Below, piece by piece: positions 12,914 through 21,164 of a stretch of 64,000 nucleotides of DNA. Location: contig NZ_CP035494.1 of the NCBI RefSeq assembly GCF_004135285.1, positions 1,426,001 through 1,490,000 of the forward strand, given 5' to 3'. Origin of the DNA: Microbacterium protaetiae (GTDB lineage: Bacteria; Actinomycetota; Actinomycetes; Actinomycetales; Microbacteriaceae). A model generated the notes under the pieces. It did no database searches, was not told the DNA's origin, and was given only the letters and a program-made list of their open reading frames with translations. A program made the position numbers and the translations under genes. The stretch's first letter is position 1. Each line of letters begins with the position of its first letter.

Positions 12914-13539
12914 CGTCGTCCGCCCCGCCGCAGCAACCACACGCCACCGGCCAGCCACGCCGCCACGACGAGAATCTTGCCCGGCACCGTTCCCGCGAGC
13001 GGATCGAGAAGGTCGCTGAGTGCGAACCACGCGGCATCCGGCTGCACCAGACCCAGGATGAACTGGATCAGCTCCCACACGCACCCGAGCACGATGATCA
13101 CCGCCCACGCAAGTGCCAGGCGACGGATGCCTGGCGAGAACGTCGTCGGCCGGTCAGGCCGTGTGACGGCGCGCCCGGATGCAGCCACGAGCGCCGCGAT
13201 GGCTCCGATCGCGATGACCACCACCTGCATCAGCACTCCGTGCCGGGGCAGGAAGCACAGTATTGCTCCCAGCACCGCGGCGGCCGCCGATAGAGCCGGC
13301 AGCGGCATCCGGTGGCTCGACCCTCTGGCGGAAAGGTGCCCCGTCGCCGTCAGGGTGGCGACGGGCGCGGCACCGAAGAAGACCGCAGCATCGAACCACT
13401 GCAGCCGCACGATCTGCACGACCCCGATCGCCACCAGCACGAACAGCCAGCACGCGAAGGCCCAGCCCGGGCGGCGTGCTAACCGGTCGGTGGTGCGCAG
13501 GCCGTCGTCACGGCGGCGAGAGCGCTCGTGCGACGGCAT
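12910..13539 (-). CDS. Uncharacterised polytopic membrane protein
   Basis: 209-residue protein with a basic Arg-rich N-terminus (about 1-23) followed by about five or six hydrophobic segments (near 27-45, 50-63, 83-97, 104-122, 142-165 and 185-203). I do not recognise a family. It overlaps the downstream 66-residue membrane protein gene by four bases, so the two probably act together. It is transcribed away from the NUDIX gene. Confidence 0.6.
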   Translation of the reverse strand: MPSHERSRRRDDGLRTTDRLARRPGWAFACWLFVLVAIGVVQIVRLQWFDAAVFFGAAPVATLTATGHLSARGSSHRMPLPALSAAAAVLGAILCFLPRHGVLMQVVVIAIGAIAALVAASGRAVTRPDRPTTFSPGIRRLALAWAVIIVLGCVWELIQFILGLVQPDAAWFALSDLLDPLAGTVPGKILVVAAWLAGGVWLLRRGGRR

Positions 13540-13613
13540 GAGAAGTCCCTCCGGTCAGAACTCTACCCACGGCGCGAGCGGCAGGGTCGGTGGCGGGCTC
13601 TATCGTGGGATGC

Positions 13614-14042
13614 ATGGACCTGCGTGTCGCCGCCTATGCGGTCATCGTCGATGACGGCGGCCACGTGCTGCTGTCGCATTGGATCCAGGGCCGGCGTCCG
13701 TCGTGGACGATGCCGGGCGGCGGCCTCGAAGACGGCGAAGACCCCGTGGACGCGGTCCGTCGCGAGATTCGCGAAGAGACCGGGTACAAGGCCCGCATCG
13801 GCGAGTTGCTCGGCATCCATTCCCGGGTGATTCCGGCTGGCCGTCGGGTGACGCACGAGTCGAGCCAGCCGCTGCACACCCTGCGCATCGTCTACCGCGC
13901 CGAGATCACGGGTGGCAAGCTGCGCAACGAGGTCGACGGCTCGACCGATCGGGCGGGGTGGTTTCCGCTCTCTGAGGTGCGGGGGCTGCAACGGGTGCGC
14001 CTCGTCGACATCGCGCTGAAGATGGGCGGGGTCTCGTACTGA
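13614..14042 (+). CDS. NUDIX hydrolase
   Basis: 142-residue NUDIX pyrophosphohydrolase. The complete Nudix box (G-x5-E-x7-REUxEExGU) is at residues 36-58, containing GGLEDGEDP and REIREETGY; the glutamates bind the divalent metal. The substrate cannot be told from sequence; the short single-domain architecture fits a nucleotide-sugar or oxidised nucleotide hydrolase. Start ATG 13614 chosen because the family begins MDLRVAAYAVIV; the frame is open to 13590. It converges on the YbaK-type gene with a REP-like cluster between them. Confidence 0.88.
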   Translation: MDLRVAAYAVIVDDGGHVLLSHWIQGRRPSWTMPGGGLEDGEDPVDAVRREIREETGYKARIGELLGIHSRVIPAGRRVTHESSQPLHTLRIVYRAEITGGKLRNEVDGSTDRAGWFPLSEVRGLQRVRLVDIALKMGGVSY

Positions 14043-14050
14043 GCGGGGGC

Positions 14051-14136
14051 GTTTCGACTCGCTGCGCTCGCTCAACGACCGGCAGGGGGCGCTCGCTCAA
14101 CGACCGGCAGGGGGCGCTCGCTCAACGACCGGTCGG
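14051..14136. repeat. REP-like cluster 1 (GTTTCGACTCGC ... AACGACC units)
   Basis: Intergenic repeat between two converging genes. One arm, CGTTTCGACTCGCTGCGCTC, is followed by three copies of GCTCGCTCAACGACCGG. Related to the 34-mer seen whole at 14632-14665, 29784-29817 and 61554-61587. Here the GGTC end of the 5' arm is missing and the 3' half is tandemly repeated. Confidence 0.75.
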
Positions 14137-14141
14137 GGGCT

Positions 14142-14660
14142 TCAGGGACCGGCGGGTGGCTCCGGCAGGGGCTGGGAGATGTCGGCGACCGTGGCGCCGT
14201 AGGCGGCGATGAGCTCGTCGGCGTCGACGAAGAGACTGTAGCCGCGGGCACCGGCGCCCATCGCGATGCGCCTTCCGACGATGTCGGCGTCGGCGTACAC
14301 CGGCCAGTCGTGGCTGCTACCGATCGGGGTGATCGTCCCACGCGCGTAGCCGGTCGCCTCGAGAGCAAGGTCGGGCTCGGGCATCCGCAGCCTGTTCACA
14401 CCGACCACCGCCCGCAGCTTCGGCCACGAAATCGCACGATCGCCCGGGATCAGCGCGAACAGAAAGTCGCCGTCGTGGCGCTTGACCACCAGCGTCTTGA
14501 CGATGTCGCCCGGAGTCACACCGAGAACCTGCGCCGCCCCGGTGAGACTGCCGGCATCGGGGCGCTCGCGCACCTCGATGGTCAGACCACGAGCGGATGC
14601 CGCGGCCCGAACGCGCGCGGTGGGGTCGGTGGGTCGTTTCGACTCGCTGCGCTCGCTCAA
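14142..14660 (-). CDS. YbaK/EbsC-family aminoacyl-tRNA deacylase
   Basis: 172-residue YbaK/prolyl-tRNA-synthetase-associated domain protein, the family that hydrolyses mischarged tRNAs such as Cys-tRNA(Pro). Visible family features are GDIVKTLVVK with the conserved lysine, the central LIPGDRAISWPKLRAVVG, and the C-terminal GAGARGYSLFVDADEL. The true N-terminus is uncertain: the only in-frame start codons are TTGs lying in the REP-like repeat (14660 and 14684), so the first eight or so residues would be repeat-encoded. The core proper begins near RVRAAASARGLTIE. Confidence 0.85.
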   Translation of the reverse strand: MSERSESKRPTDPTARVRAAASARGLTIEVRERPDAGSLTGAAQVLGVTPGDIVKTLVVKRHDGDFLFALIPGDRAISWPKLRAVVGVNRLRMPEPDLALEATGYARGTITPIGSSHDWPVYADADIVGRRIAMGAGARGYSLFVDADELIAAYGATVADISQPLPEPPAGP

Positions 14661-14706
14661 CGACCGGGGGTTGCGCTCGCTCAACGGGGGCTGCGCTCGC
14701 TCAATG
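14632..14706. repeat. REP-like cluster 2, covering the start of the YbaK gene
   Basis: A whole 34-base unit GGTCGTTTCGACTCGCTGCG ... AACGACC occupies 14632-14665 with GGTCGTT/AACGACC ends in inverted orientation, followed by two shortened half units (TGCGCTCGCTCAACGGG, TGCGCTCGCTCAATGGG). It supplies the TTG start codons of the leftward deacylase gene. Confidence 0.75.
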
Positions 14707-14717
14707 GGAGGGGCGTG

Positions 14718-15311
14718 TCACGCGTCGGGGGCGCGCAGCGGGTCGTCGGCAACCCACAGTTCGTCATCGGCGCGCAGCGTCTGCCACGCCGCGTAGATCA
14801 CGCCGACGGCGGCCGCGACACCGAGGATGAGGGCGATGACGCCACCGGCGCTCATGCCCTTCTTCGGCGTCGCCGCCTGGGCTGCGGCGTTCACCTTCGC
14901 CGAGATCTTCTTCGACGCCTTCTTGCTGTTCTTCTGCGCCTTCTTGCCGAGCGCGTCGAAGTCGGGCAACGATAGGCCGCGGCCGGCGGCGAGCTTCGAG
15001 CGGGTGTCGTTTGCGGCATCCCACACCGACATCGCCGAGCCGACGACGGTGCCCGCTGCCGGCACGAGCTTCTCGTTGAAGACCTGCTGCGCCGTCTTGA
15101 CGCCCTTCTCCACATAGGGGGCGGCGTACTTGTCGTAGTTCGCCTGCACCGTCGGGGCGATGTGCTCGCGGTTGTAGTGGCCCAGTTGCCGACCGGCTTC
15201 ACGGGCGACGGATGCCGCCTCACCGACGAGCACCTGCTGTGACTCCCAGAGCTTGCCCGCCTGATCCTGAAGTCGGCGGAGTTCCTTCTTGCGCTTACGG
15301 CTGAGGCTCAC
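14718..15311 (-). CDS. Uncharacterised single-span membrane protein, Lys/Ala-rich
   Basis: 197-residue protein with a very basic first 13 residues, a long helical Ala/Lys/Gln-rich region likely to be coiled coil (about 10-150), a Lys-rich patch near 124-150, then one membrane span near 153-178 (GGVIALILGVAAAVGVIYAAW) and a short acidic tail DDELWVADDPL. Similar proteins occur beside ppiA in Microbacteriaceae, but I know of no function. It is divergent from ppiA, 111 bases away. Confidence 0.65.
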   Translation of the reverse strand: MSLSRKRKKELRRLQDQAGKLWESQQVLVGEAASVAREAGRQLGHYNREHIAPTVQANYDKYAAPYVEKGVKTAQQVFNEKLVPAAGTVVGSAMSVWDAANDTRSKLAAGRGLSLPDFDALGKKAQKNSKKASKKISAKVNAAAQAATPKKGMSAGGVIALILGVAAAVGVIYAAWQTLRADDELWVADDPLRAPDA

Positions 15312-15422
15312 GGGGTGCCCTCCCTGTCGATCGGGGTGTGTGCACCTTCATCTTGCCAGACCCGGCCGTGCATGGAAGGGGATGTACAGAACTTGGAAAG
15401 GTATCTCTGAAAGAATGACTCC

Positions 15423-15980
15423 ATGCCTATTGCTACCGCTGTCGCCACCCTTCACACGAATCACGGCGACATCGTCGTCAATCTCTTCGGCGACCACGCC
15501 CCCCGCACCGTGCAGAACTTCATCGGCCTGGCTGACGGCTCGGGCCAGTGGACCGACCCGCGCACCGGCAAGCCCGGCGAGGGACCGCTGTACACCGACG
15601 TCATCTTCCACCGCATCATCCCCGGGTTCATGATCCAGGGCGGCGACCCGCTCGGGCAGGGTGTGGGAGGTCCCGGCTACAACTTCGACGACGAGATCCA
15701 CCCTGAGCTCTCGTTCGGCTCGCCGTACCTGCTGGCCATGGCCAACGCCGGCCTGCGCCGCAACGCGATCACCGGCAAGGCCGAGGGCACGAACGGCTCG
15801 CAGTTCTTCATCACGACCGACCCGACCCCGTGGCTGACCGGCAAGCACACGATCTTCGGCGAGGTCGCCGACGACGCGTCGCGCGCTGTCGTCGACGAGA
15901 TCGCCAAGGTCGCCACCGGTGCGCAAGACCGCCCGGTCGACGACGTCGTGATCTCATCGATCGACATCGCTCAGGCGTGA
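15423..15980 (+). CDS. ppiA: Cyclophilin-type peptidyl-prolyl isomerase
   Basis: 185-residue cytoplasmic cyclophilin catalysing proline cis-trans isomerisation. Active-site residues are visible: Arg64, Phe69 and Gln72 in FHRIIPGFMIQGGD, then NGSQFFIT, and a Trp-containing PTPWLTGKHTIFG. No signal peptide. Gene order ppiA-rhomboid-crgA matches the Mycobacterium tuberculosis origin region. Confidence 0.96.
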   Translation: MPIATAVATLHTNHGDIVVNLFGDHAPRTVQNFIGLADGSGQWTDPRTGKPGEGPLYTDVIFHRIIPGFMIQGGDPLGQGVGGPGYNFDDEIHPELSFGSPYLLAMANAGLRRNAITGKAEGTNGSQFFITTDPTPWLTGKHTIFGEVADDASRAVVDEIAKVATGAQDRPVDDVVISSIDIAQA

Positions 15981-16000
15981 GGCGCGCTCGCGTCTGACAC

Positions 16001-16903
16001 ATGACGTCCGCCGACTTCTCGCGCAACCGCGACAACTTCTGCTACCGGCATCCCGATCGACAAAGCTTCGTGCTCTGTCAGCGGTGCCTGCGCACCATCT
16101 GCCCCGAGTGCCAGATCCAGGCGCCGGTGGGCGTGATCTGCCCGGAGTGCCTGCGTGACCAGAAGAAGGCGGCGTCTCCGGCGCAGCGCAAAGCCGAGCG
16201 GCGGTGGGGGCGCCGCTCGACCGCGGTGGCAGCGCCCCGCGATCAGCGGCCTCTGGCGACGTACTGGATCATCGGGATCACGGCGGCCGTCTACCTGGCG
16301 CAGATGATTCCGGGACTGCGGGTGGCGCAGTGGCTCGCATTCAACAGCGTGTTCCTGCTTCCGCAATCGGGCGTGTTCGAACCGTGGCGGCTGCTGACCG
16401 TGCTGCTCGTGCACTCGGGCTGGCTGCATCTGGGGCTGAACATGCTCGCGCTGTGGATGATCGGGCGCATTCTCGAGCCGCTTGTGGGTCGCACCCGCTT
16501 CGTCGTGATGTACCTGATCGCCGGCCTCGGCGGTTCGGTCGCGGTGGCATTGCTGGCCCCTGCGACATCGGTGGTCGGGGCATCCGGCGCGATCTTCGGG
16601 TTGTTCGGCGCGCTCCTGGTGATCGGGCGGCACATCGGCGCGAACGTGTCGAGCATCGCGATCATCATCGCCATCAACTTCGCGTTCCCGTTCGTGGTCG
16701 GGCTGCTGTCGGGCTCGATGGCCTCGATTCAGATCTCGTGGCAGGCGCACCTGGGCGGACTGATCGCCGGAGCCGCCGTCGGATTCATCTACGCACGCAC
16801 CCGGGCGATACGACAGCGCGGGTGGCAGATCGGACTGCTCGTCGCGCTGACGATCGTGTTGCTGGCGCTGCTGGTCATCCCCGCGGTGTTCTACTTCGGG
16901 TGA
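16001..16903 (+). CDS. Rhomboid family intramembrane serine protease
   Basis: 300-residue protein. The N-terminus is a zinc-binding-like domain with Cys14, His17, Cys26, Cys29, Cys34, Cys37, Cys47 and Cys50. A linker then leads to six or seven membrane segments from about residue 86. The catalytic dyad is Ser195 in GASGAIFG and His250 in WQAHLGG; the conserved HxxxN is in LHLGLNMLALW. Substrates unknown. It starts 20 bases after ppiA and is probably cotranscribed. Confidence 0.93.
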   Translation: MTSADFSRNRDNFCYRHPDRQSFVLCQRCLRTICPECQIQAPVGVICPECLRDQKKAASPAQRKAERRWGRRSTAVAAPRDQRPLATYWIIGITAAVYLAQMIPGLRVAQWLAFNSVFLLPQSGVFEPWRLLTVLLVHSGWLHLGLNMLALWMIGRILEPLVGRTRFVVMYLIAGLGGSVAVALLAPATSVVGASGAIFGLFGALLVIGRHIGANVSSIAIIIAINFAFPFVVGLLSGSMASIQISWQAHLGGLIAGAAVGFIYARTRAIRQRGWQIGLLVALTIVLLALLVIPAVFYFG

Positions 16904-16906
16904 GAG

Positions 16907-16939
16907 TTATCCACAGGTTCATCCCCAGCTGGGGATGAA
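16907..16939. other. DnaA box plus 22-bp perfect palindrome
   Basis: A perfect DnaA box TTATCCACA at 16907-16915 is followed directly by a perfect 22-bp palindrome at 16918-16939 (arm TTCATCCCCAG). It lies between the converging rhomboid and crgA genes, 15 kb from the origin. The palindrome could serve as a two-way terminator; no T-run follows it. Confidence 0.6.
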
Positions 16940-16969
16940 TCACAGCCGTGTAATTCGCCGCCGAGTCTG

Positions 16970-17209
16970 TCAGCGCCAGCGCGTGGTCATGAGGAAACCG
17001 ACGAAGGCGATGCCGAACCCGATGACCAGGTTCCAGGCCTCGATGCCCGGGATCGGAAACTGCATGCCGCTGAGGTAGAAGACCAGCACCCAGACGAGCC
17101 CGATGACCATCAGCCCGATCATGATCGGCTTGAACCAGACCGGGTTGGGCGCGGAATCGCCTGCGCTGCGCTCGACGTCGGGTTCTTCGCCCTTGCCAGT
17201 TCGTGCCAT
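16970..17209 (-). CDS. crgA: Cell division protein CrgA
   Basis: 79-residue CrgA family protein, which in actinobacteria joins the divisome and recruits FtsI/PbpA partners. It has a charged N-terminus, then two membrane segments (about 26-47 and 56-74) with the NPVWFKPIM lead-in and the final TTRWR of the family. ATG 17209 is chosen; another in-frame ATG three codons earlier is equally possible. Its genomic nearness to the wall-synthesis kinase operon is typical. Confidence 0.92.
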   Translation of the reverse strand: MARTGKGEEPDVERSAGDSAPNPVWFKPIMIGLMVIGLVWVLVFYLSGMQFPIPGIEAWNLVIGFGIAFVGFLMTTRWR

Positions 17210-17434
17210 ACCCGCCATTCTACGGGGCGCCGGGCCTTCGCAGAGCATCCTCTCGTCGGCGACGTGACGGGCCCTTGCTGCGGTGTAACAGGATGTTACG
17301 CGCCCGCGACATCCCTCTCAGCAGCGGCATAAGCTCGGGAAGTATTCGTCCGCGGTCCGGTGAATCCATCGGCGGCTGTCGAGGGTCGCATCCGCGCACG
17401 TCTCCTCCCCCCACAGATCCCAGAAGGGTCGAAT
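17210..17434. promoter_or_regulatory. crgA-SBP divergent spacer
   Basis: 225 bases without a gene, carrying promoters for leftward crgA and the rightward ABC operon. The AAGGG ribosome site for the SBP is at 17424-17428. No clear operator was identified. Confidence 0.4.
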
Positions 17435-19153
17435 ATGAAGTTGACGAAGAGACCGACGGCCGCCGCGGCGGCCCTGCTGGCGGGCGCGCTGCTCCTGGGC
17501 GGTTGCGCGGCGACGGCAGAGCCGGCACCGGATGCCACGCAGAACGACTTGAGCTCGATGAAGAACGAGTTCTACCAGGCGACCGACCCGGGCAAGAGCC
17601 CCGCGGGGGCGTCGGCGCGCACGGACTCGTTCGTGAGCACCATCAGCAAACCCGGCGGTGTCTTCCTGCCGGGCTTCTACGACAACGGCTGGGACGGCAA
17701 CGCGGTCCAGCCGATCTTCGCGTCGCTCGTGGTCACCAACGACGCGGGTGAGGCCGAGCCCGACCTCGCCGAGAAGTGGGATGTCTCCGACGACGGCCTG
17801 ACCTACACGTTCCACCTGCGCAAGGGGCTGACCTTCAGCGACGGTTCACCGCTGACGGCCGACGACGTCGCCTTCACCCTCACGCTGCTCAACGACCCGC
17901 AGTACGCGGGCGGCGTCGACTTCTCCGACATCGTGATCGCGGGCACCGACGACTACCGCAAGGGTTCGGCGACATCACTGTCGGGCATCACCGTCATCGA
18001 TCCCACCACCATTCGCATCGTCACCGAGAAGGTCAACCCCCTCGCGCTGCGCACCCTCGGTGGCCCGGTGATCTCGAAGGCCTACTACGGCAAGGGTTAT
18101 GCGAAGGGCAAGCTCGACTACCTCAAGGACCTCTACGGCAAGCCACTGGGCGCGGGACCGTACGCACTGGACAAGTACGTCGAGGGCCAAGAGATCGACT
18201 ATGTCGCCAACGAGCACTACTACGCGGGCAAGCCCTCGATACAGCGGGTGATCTTCAAGGTGATCTCGTCCGACTCGGCCCTGCAGAACTTCGAGAACGG
18301 GGATATCGATCAGGGCGGCTTCGGCAGCGACCCCGCCACGCTGACGGAGTTGCAGAACCTCGGCTTCGCCAACATCGAAGCGCGGGTGGTGCCCGATTAC
18401 GGCGCCATCTGGGTGAACAACAAGAAGCCGGCGCTCGCCGACACGAAGGTGCGACAGGCGCTGTACTACGGACTGGACCGTCAGCAGATCGTCGACGCGA
18501 AGTTCAAGGGCCTCGGTCAGGTCGCCGACGTGTTCGCCGCTCCCACGCAGTGGTCGTACACGAATGACGGCGTCACCCAGTACCCCTACGACCCCGACAA
18601 GGCCGGCGCCCTGCTCGACGAAGCAGGGTGGAAGAAGGGATCGGACGGCATTCGGGCGAAGGACGGCGAGAAGCTGAAGCTGTCGTACATCACCACAAAG
18701 CAGGATGACCCGGTGATCCCGATCGCGAAGCAGACCTACACCGACCTGGGCATCGACTTCGTGGCCGAGGTGCTCGACGCGAACACAGCCTTCGAGCGTC
18801 TCTACAGCGGCGACTACGATCTGGCCGGCTTCCGCAGCAACGGCCTGAGCGACCCCAATGACGCCGTTTCGGAGTTCGGCACCGATGACCCGAACATCAA
18901 CGTCACCGGATACAAGAACGACGAGGTGACCAAGCTGATCAAGCAGGGTGTCTCGGTGTTCGACCACGACGCGCGACAGAAGATCTACACCGAGCTCTAC
19001 CAGAAGCTCAGCGAGGATCCGCCGATCATCCTGCTCGACTACCGCAAGTCGCTGTCGGCGTGGAACGCGCGCATCGAGAATGGTGAACTCTTCACCACCG
19101 GAAACGATGATGCGGCCATCGCGCTGTCGAAGCTGAAGATCGCGGCAGACTAG
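17435..19153 (+). CDS. Peptide/nickel-type ABC transporter substrate-binding lipoprotein
   Basis: 572-residue solute-binding protein family 5 (DppA/OppA type). Signal peptide with lipobox LLGGC and lipid-attachment Cys24. The family stretch ENDAGEAEPDLAEKW, then LTYTFHLRKGLTFSDGSPLTADDV, is clear. It captures an oligopeptide or similar cargo for the permease and ATPase genes that follow. The ATG at 17435 is preceded by AAGGG; the frame is open to 17360 but the lipoprotein signal fixes this start. A strong hairpin follows the stop, which could raise its expression over the downstream genes. Confidence 0.93.
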   Translation: MKLTKRPTAAAAALLAGALLLGGCAATAEPAPDATQNDLSSMKNEFYQATDPGKSPAGASARTDSFVSTISKPGGVFLPGFYDNGWDGNAVQPIFASLVVTNDAGEAEPDLAEKWDVSDDGLTYTFHLRKGLTFSDGSPLTADDVAFTLTLLNDPQYAGGVDFSDIVIAGTDDYRKGSATSLSGITVIDPTTIRIVTEKVNPLALRTLGGPVISKAYYGKGYAKGKLDYLKDLYGKPLGAGPYALDKYVEGQEIDYVANEHYYAGKPSIQRVIFKVISSDSALQNFENGDIDQGGFGSDPATLTELQNLGFANIEARVVPDYGAIWVNNKKPALADTKVRQALYYGLDRQQIVDAKFKGLGQVADVFAAPTQWSYTNDGVTQYPYDPDKAGALLDEAGWKKGSDGIRAKDGEKLKLSYITTKQDDPVIPIAKQTYTDLGIDFVAEVLDANTAFERLYSGDYDLAGFRSNGLSDPNDAVSEFGTDDPNINVTGYKNDEVTKLIKQGVSVFDHDARQKIYTELYQKLSEDPPIILLDYRKSLSAWNARIENGELFTTGNDDAAIALSKLKIAAD

Positions 19154-19161
19154 CCTTGTCT

Positions 19162-19192
19162 CGGAGCCGCCGGCCTCGTGTCGGCGGCTCCG
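19162..19192 (+). terminator. Hairpin between SBP and permease genes (attenuator?)
   Basis: Perfect 11-bp stem CGGAGCCGCCG / CGGCGGCTCCG (19162-19172 and 19182-19192) with a 9-base loop, in the 71-base gap after the SBP gene. No long T-run, so it may be a partial terminator or mRNA 3'-end stabiliser. Confidence 0.65.
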
Positions 19193-19224
19193 AACCGTGT
19201 TCTCCTGCCTGAGCCCCGGATCTC

Positions 19225-20199
19225 ATGACCAGCTATATCATCAAGCGGCTCACCCTCATGGTGTTGCTTCTCTTCGGCGTCTCGATACTCGTCTTCTTCC
19301 TGTTCTCGCTGATGCCGGGCGATTACTACAGCTCGAACCGCACTCTCACGCCACAGCGCAAGGCCGAGCTGCGCGCCCTGAACGGCCTCGACCAGCCGGT
19401 GCTGGTGCAGTACTTCATCTGGCTCGCCAACATGCTGCGCGGGCAGTTCGGCTATTCGCTGGCCTACAACCGGCCGGTCGGCGACCTTCTCGGCCCGTAC
19501 ATCGCGCATTCGTTCTTGATCGCCTTCACCGCGTTCGTCTTCACCTGGGCGATAGCCATCGTCTCCGGGGTGATCGCTGCCACCAAGCAGTACTCCTGGT
19601 TCGATCGCCTTGTCACCGTGGGCCTCTTTGCGTCGCTGTCGGTGCCGTCCTTTTTCATCGGCCTGCTGATGATCAAGGTGTTCGCCGTCGACCTGCACTG
19701 GCTGCCGACAGGGAGCATGACCGACACCGCCAGCTCATCCACGGGGTTCGCGTACGTCTTTGAGATCGCCCGACATATGGTGCTGCCTGTCGCGATCCTG
19801 ACATTCCTGGGGGCGGGCTCGCTGACCCGGTACTTCCGCACCGGGATGCTGGAGGTGCTGCGCGCCGACTTCATCCGCACCGCGCGGGCGAAGGGCCTGG
19901 CAGAACGCTCCGTCGTCTTCTCGCACGCGCTGCGCAATGCCCTGCTGCCGGCGATCACGCTGCTCGCCTTCGAGTTGCCGGGCCTGTTCGCCGGCGCGAT
20001 CATCACCGAGCAGATCTTCAACTGGCCCGGTGTGGGGCGCTTGCAGCTCGAGTCGGTGCAGAACCGCGACTATGCGGTGCTGATGACGATCACGATGTTG
20101 CTGGCGTTCCTCACGGTGCTCGGCAGCTTTCTCGCCGACATCTGCTACGCGGTCGCCGATCCGCGCGTGCGTCTGGTGGAAGTGGGGAAGCGCGCATGA
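19225..20199 (+). CDS. ABC transporter permease, DppB type
   Basis: 324-residue inner-membrane permease of the peptide/nickel family. An N-terminal span at about 9-29 is followed by a long external loop and five further spans. The EAA-loop region ARAKGLAERSVVFSHALRNA contacts the ATPase. Start ATG 19225; the stop overlaps the next permease start by four bases. Confidence 0.94.
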   Translation: MTSYIIKRLTLMVLLLFGVSILVFFLFSLMPGDYYSSNRTLTPQRKAELRALNGLDQPVLVQYFIWLANMLRGQFGYSLAYNRPVGDLLGPYIAHSFLIAFTAFVFTWAIAIVSGVIAATKQYSWFDRLVTVGLFASLSVPSFFIGLLMIKVFAVDLHWLPTGSMTDTASSSTGFAYVFEIARHMVLPVAILTFLGAGSLTRYFRTGMLEVLRADFIRTARAKGLAERSVVFSHALRNALLPAITLLAFELPGLFAGAIITEQIFNWPGVGRLQLESVQNRDYAVLMTITMLLAFLTVLGSFLADICYAVADPRVRLVEVGKRA

Positions 20200-21164
20200 G
20201 TGGCAGCGGTGATGTGCTCGTCACAGGGGCGACCAACCCCCACCTCGGCCCGCCTGCGCCGTCCCGGATGCCGCGACTCGGGCGCCGTGGCCGGCGTCGC
20301 TCGCTGTGGGCCGAGTCCTTCGGCCGGCTGATCCGCATTCCGGCGGCGAGCGTCAGCATCGGACTGCTCGTCTTCATGCTGTTGTTCAGCTTCGTCGGGC
20401 CGCTGCTGATCGGATACACCGGCGACGAGATAAACCTGCGCATCGCCAATCACATCCCGACGATGGATCACTGGCTGGGCACCGACGCGTACGGTCGCGA
20501 CGTCTTGACCCGCCTGATGTTCGCAGGGCGCATCTCGCTGACGATCGGCATCGCCTCAATGCTGCTCTCCCTCATCCTCGGTGCGGTTCTGGGCATCGTG
20601 GCCGGCTACTACGGTGGTCTCGTCGACGCCGTCATCATGCGCGCCGCCGATCTGCTGATGTCCATTCCCGGGCTGCCGCTTCTCATCGTCATGGCAGCCG
20701 TGCTCTCAGAGCTGAAGGTGCGGCCGGAGTCGCGCATCTACGTCGTGATGATCCTGCTCAGCGTGATCGGGTGGCCCTCGCTTGCCCGGCTGATCCGCGG
20801 GCAGGTGCTGTCGCTGCGCGAGGCGCCGTACATGCGCGCCGCCGAGGTGCTCGGTCTGAGTGCGGCCTCGCGCCAGTTCCGCCATCTGCTTCCCAACGTC
20901 ATGCCGCTTCTGATCGTGGTGGCAACGCTCAGCACGGCATCGGGCATCCTCAGCGAGTCGGCACTGAGCTTTCTCGGTCTTGGCGTCGTTCCACCGAACG
21001 CCTCGTGGGGAAACATGATCAGCGCCGCCAATAACCTCATCGACTTTCAGCAGCACTGGTGGTTGTGGGTGCCACCGGGAGTGGCGCTGCTGATCACGGT
21101 CGCCGCCATCAACGTGCTCGGCGACCGTCTGCGTGACGTCTTCGACCCCAGGATGCGAAAGTGA
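20196..21164 (+). CDS. ABC transporter permease, DppC type
   Basis: 322-residue partner permease. An Arg-rich cytoplasmic N-terminus (about 1-50) leads into six spans. The HWLGTDAYGRDVLTRLMFAG motif is the DppC family hallmark, and the EAA-type loop reads AAEVLGLSAASRQFRHLLPN. ATGA overlap on both sides ties it to its neighbours. Confidence 0.94.
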   Translation: MSGSGDVLVTGATNPHLGPPAPSRMPRLGRRGRRRSLWAESFGRLIRIPAASVSIGLLVFMLLFSFVGPLLIGYTGDEINLRIANHIPTMDHWLGTDAYGRDVLTRLMFAGRISLTIGIASMLLSLILGAVLGIVAGYYGGLVDAVIMRAADLLMSIPGLPLLIVMAAVLSELKVRPESRIYVVMILLSVIGWPSLARLIRGQVLSLREAPYMRAAEVLGLSAASRQFRHLLPNVMPLLIVVATLSTASGILSESALSFLGLGVVPPNASWGNMISAANNLIDFQQHWWLWVPPGVALLITVAAINVLGDRLRDVFDPRMRK

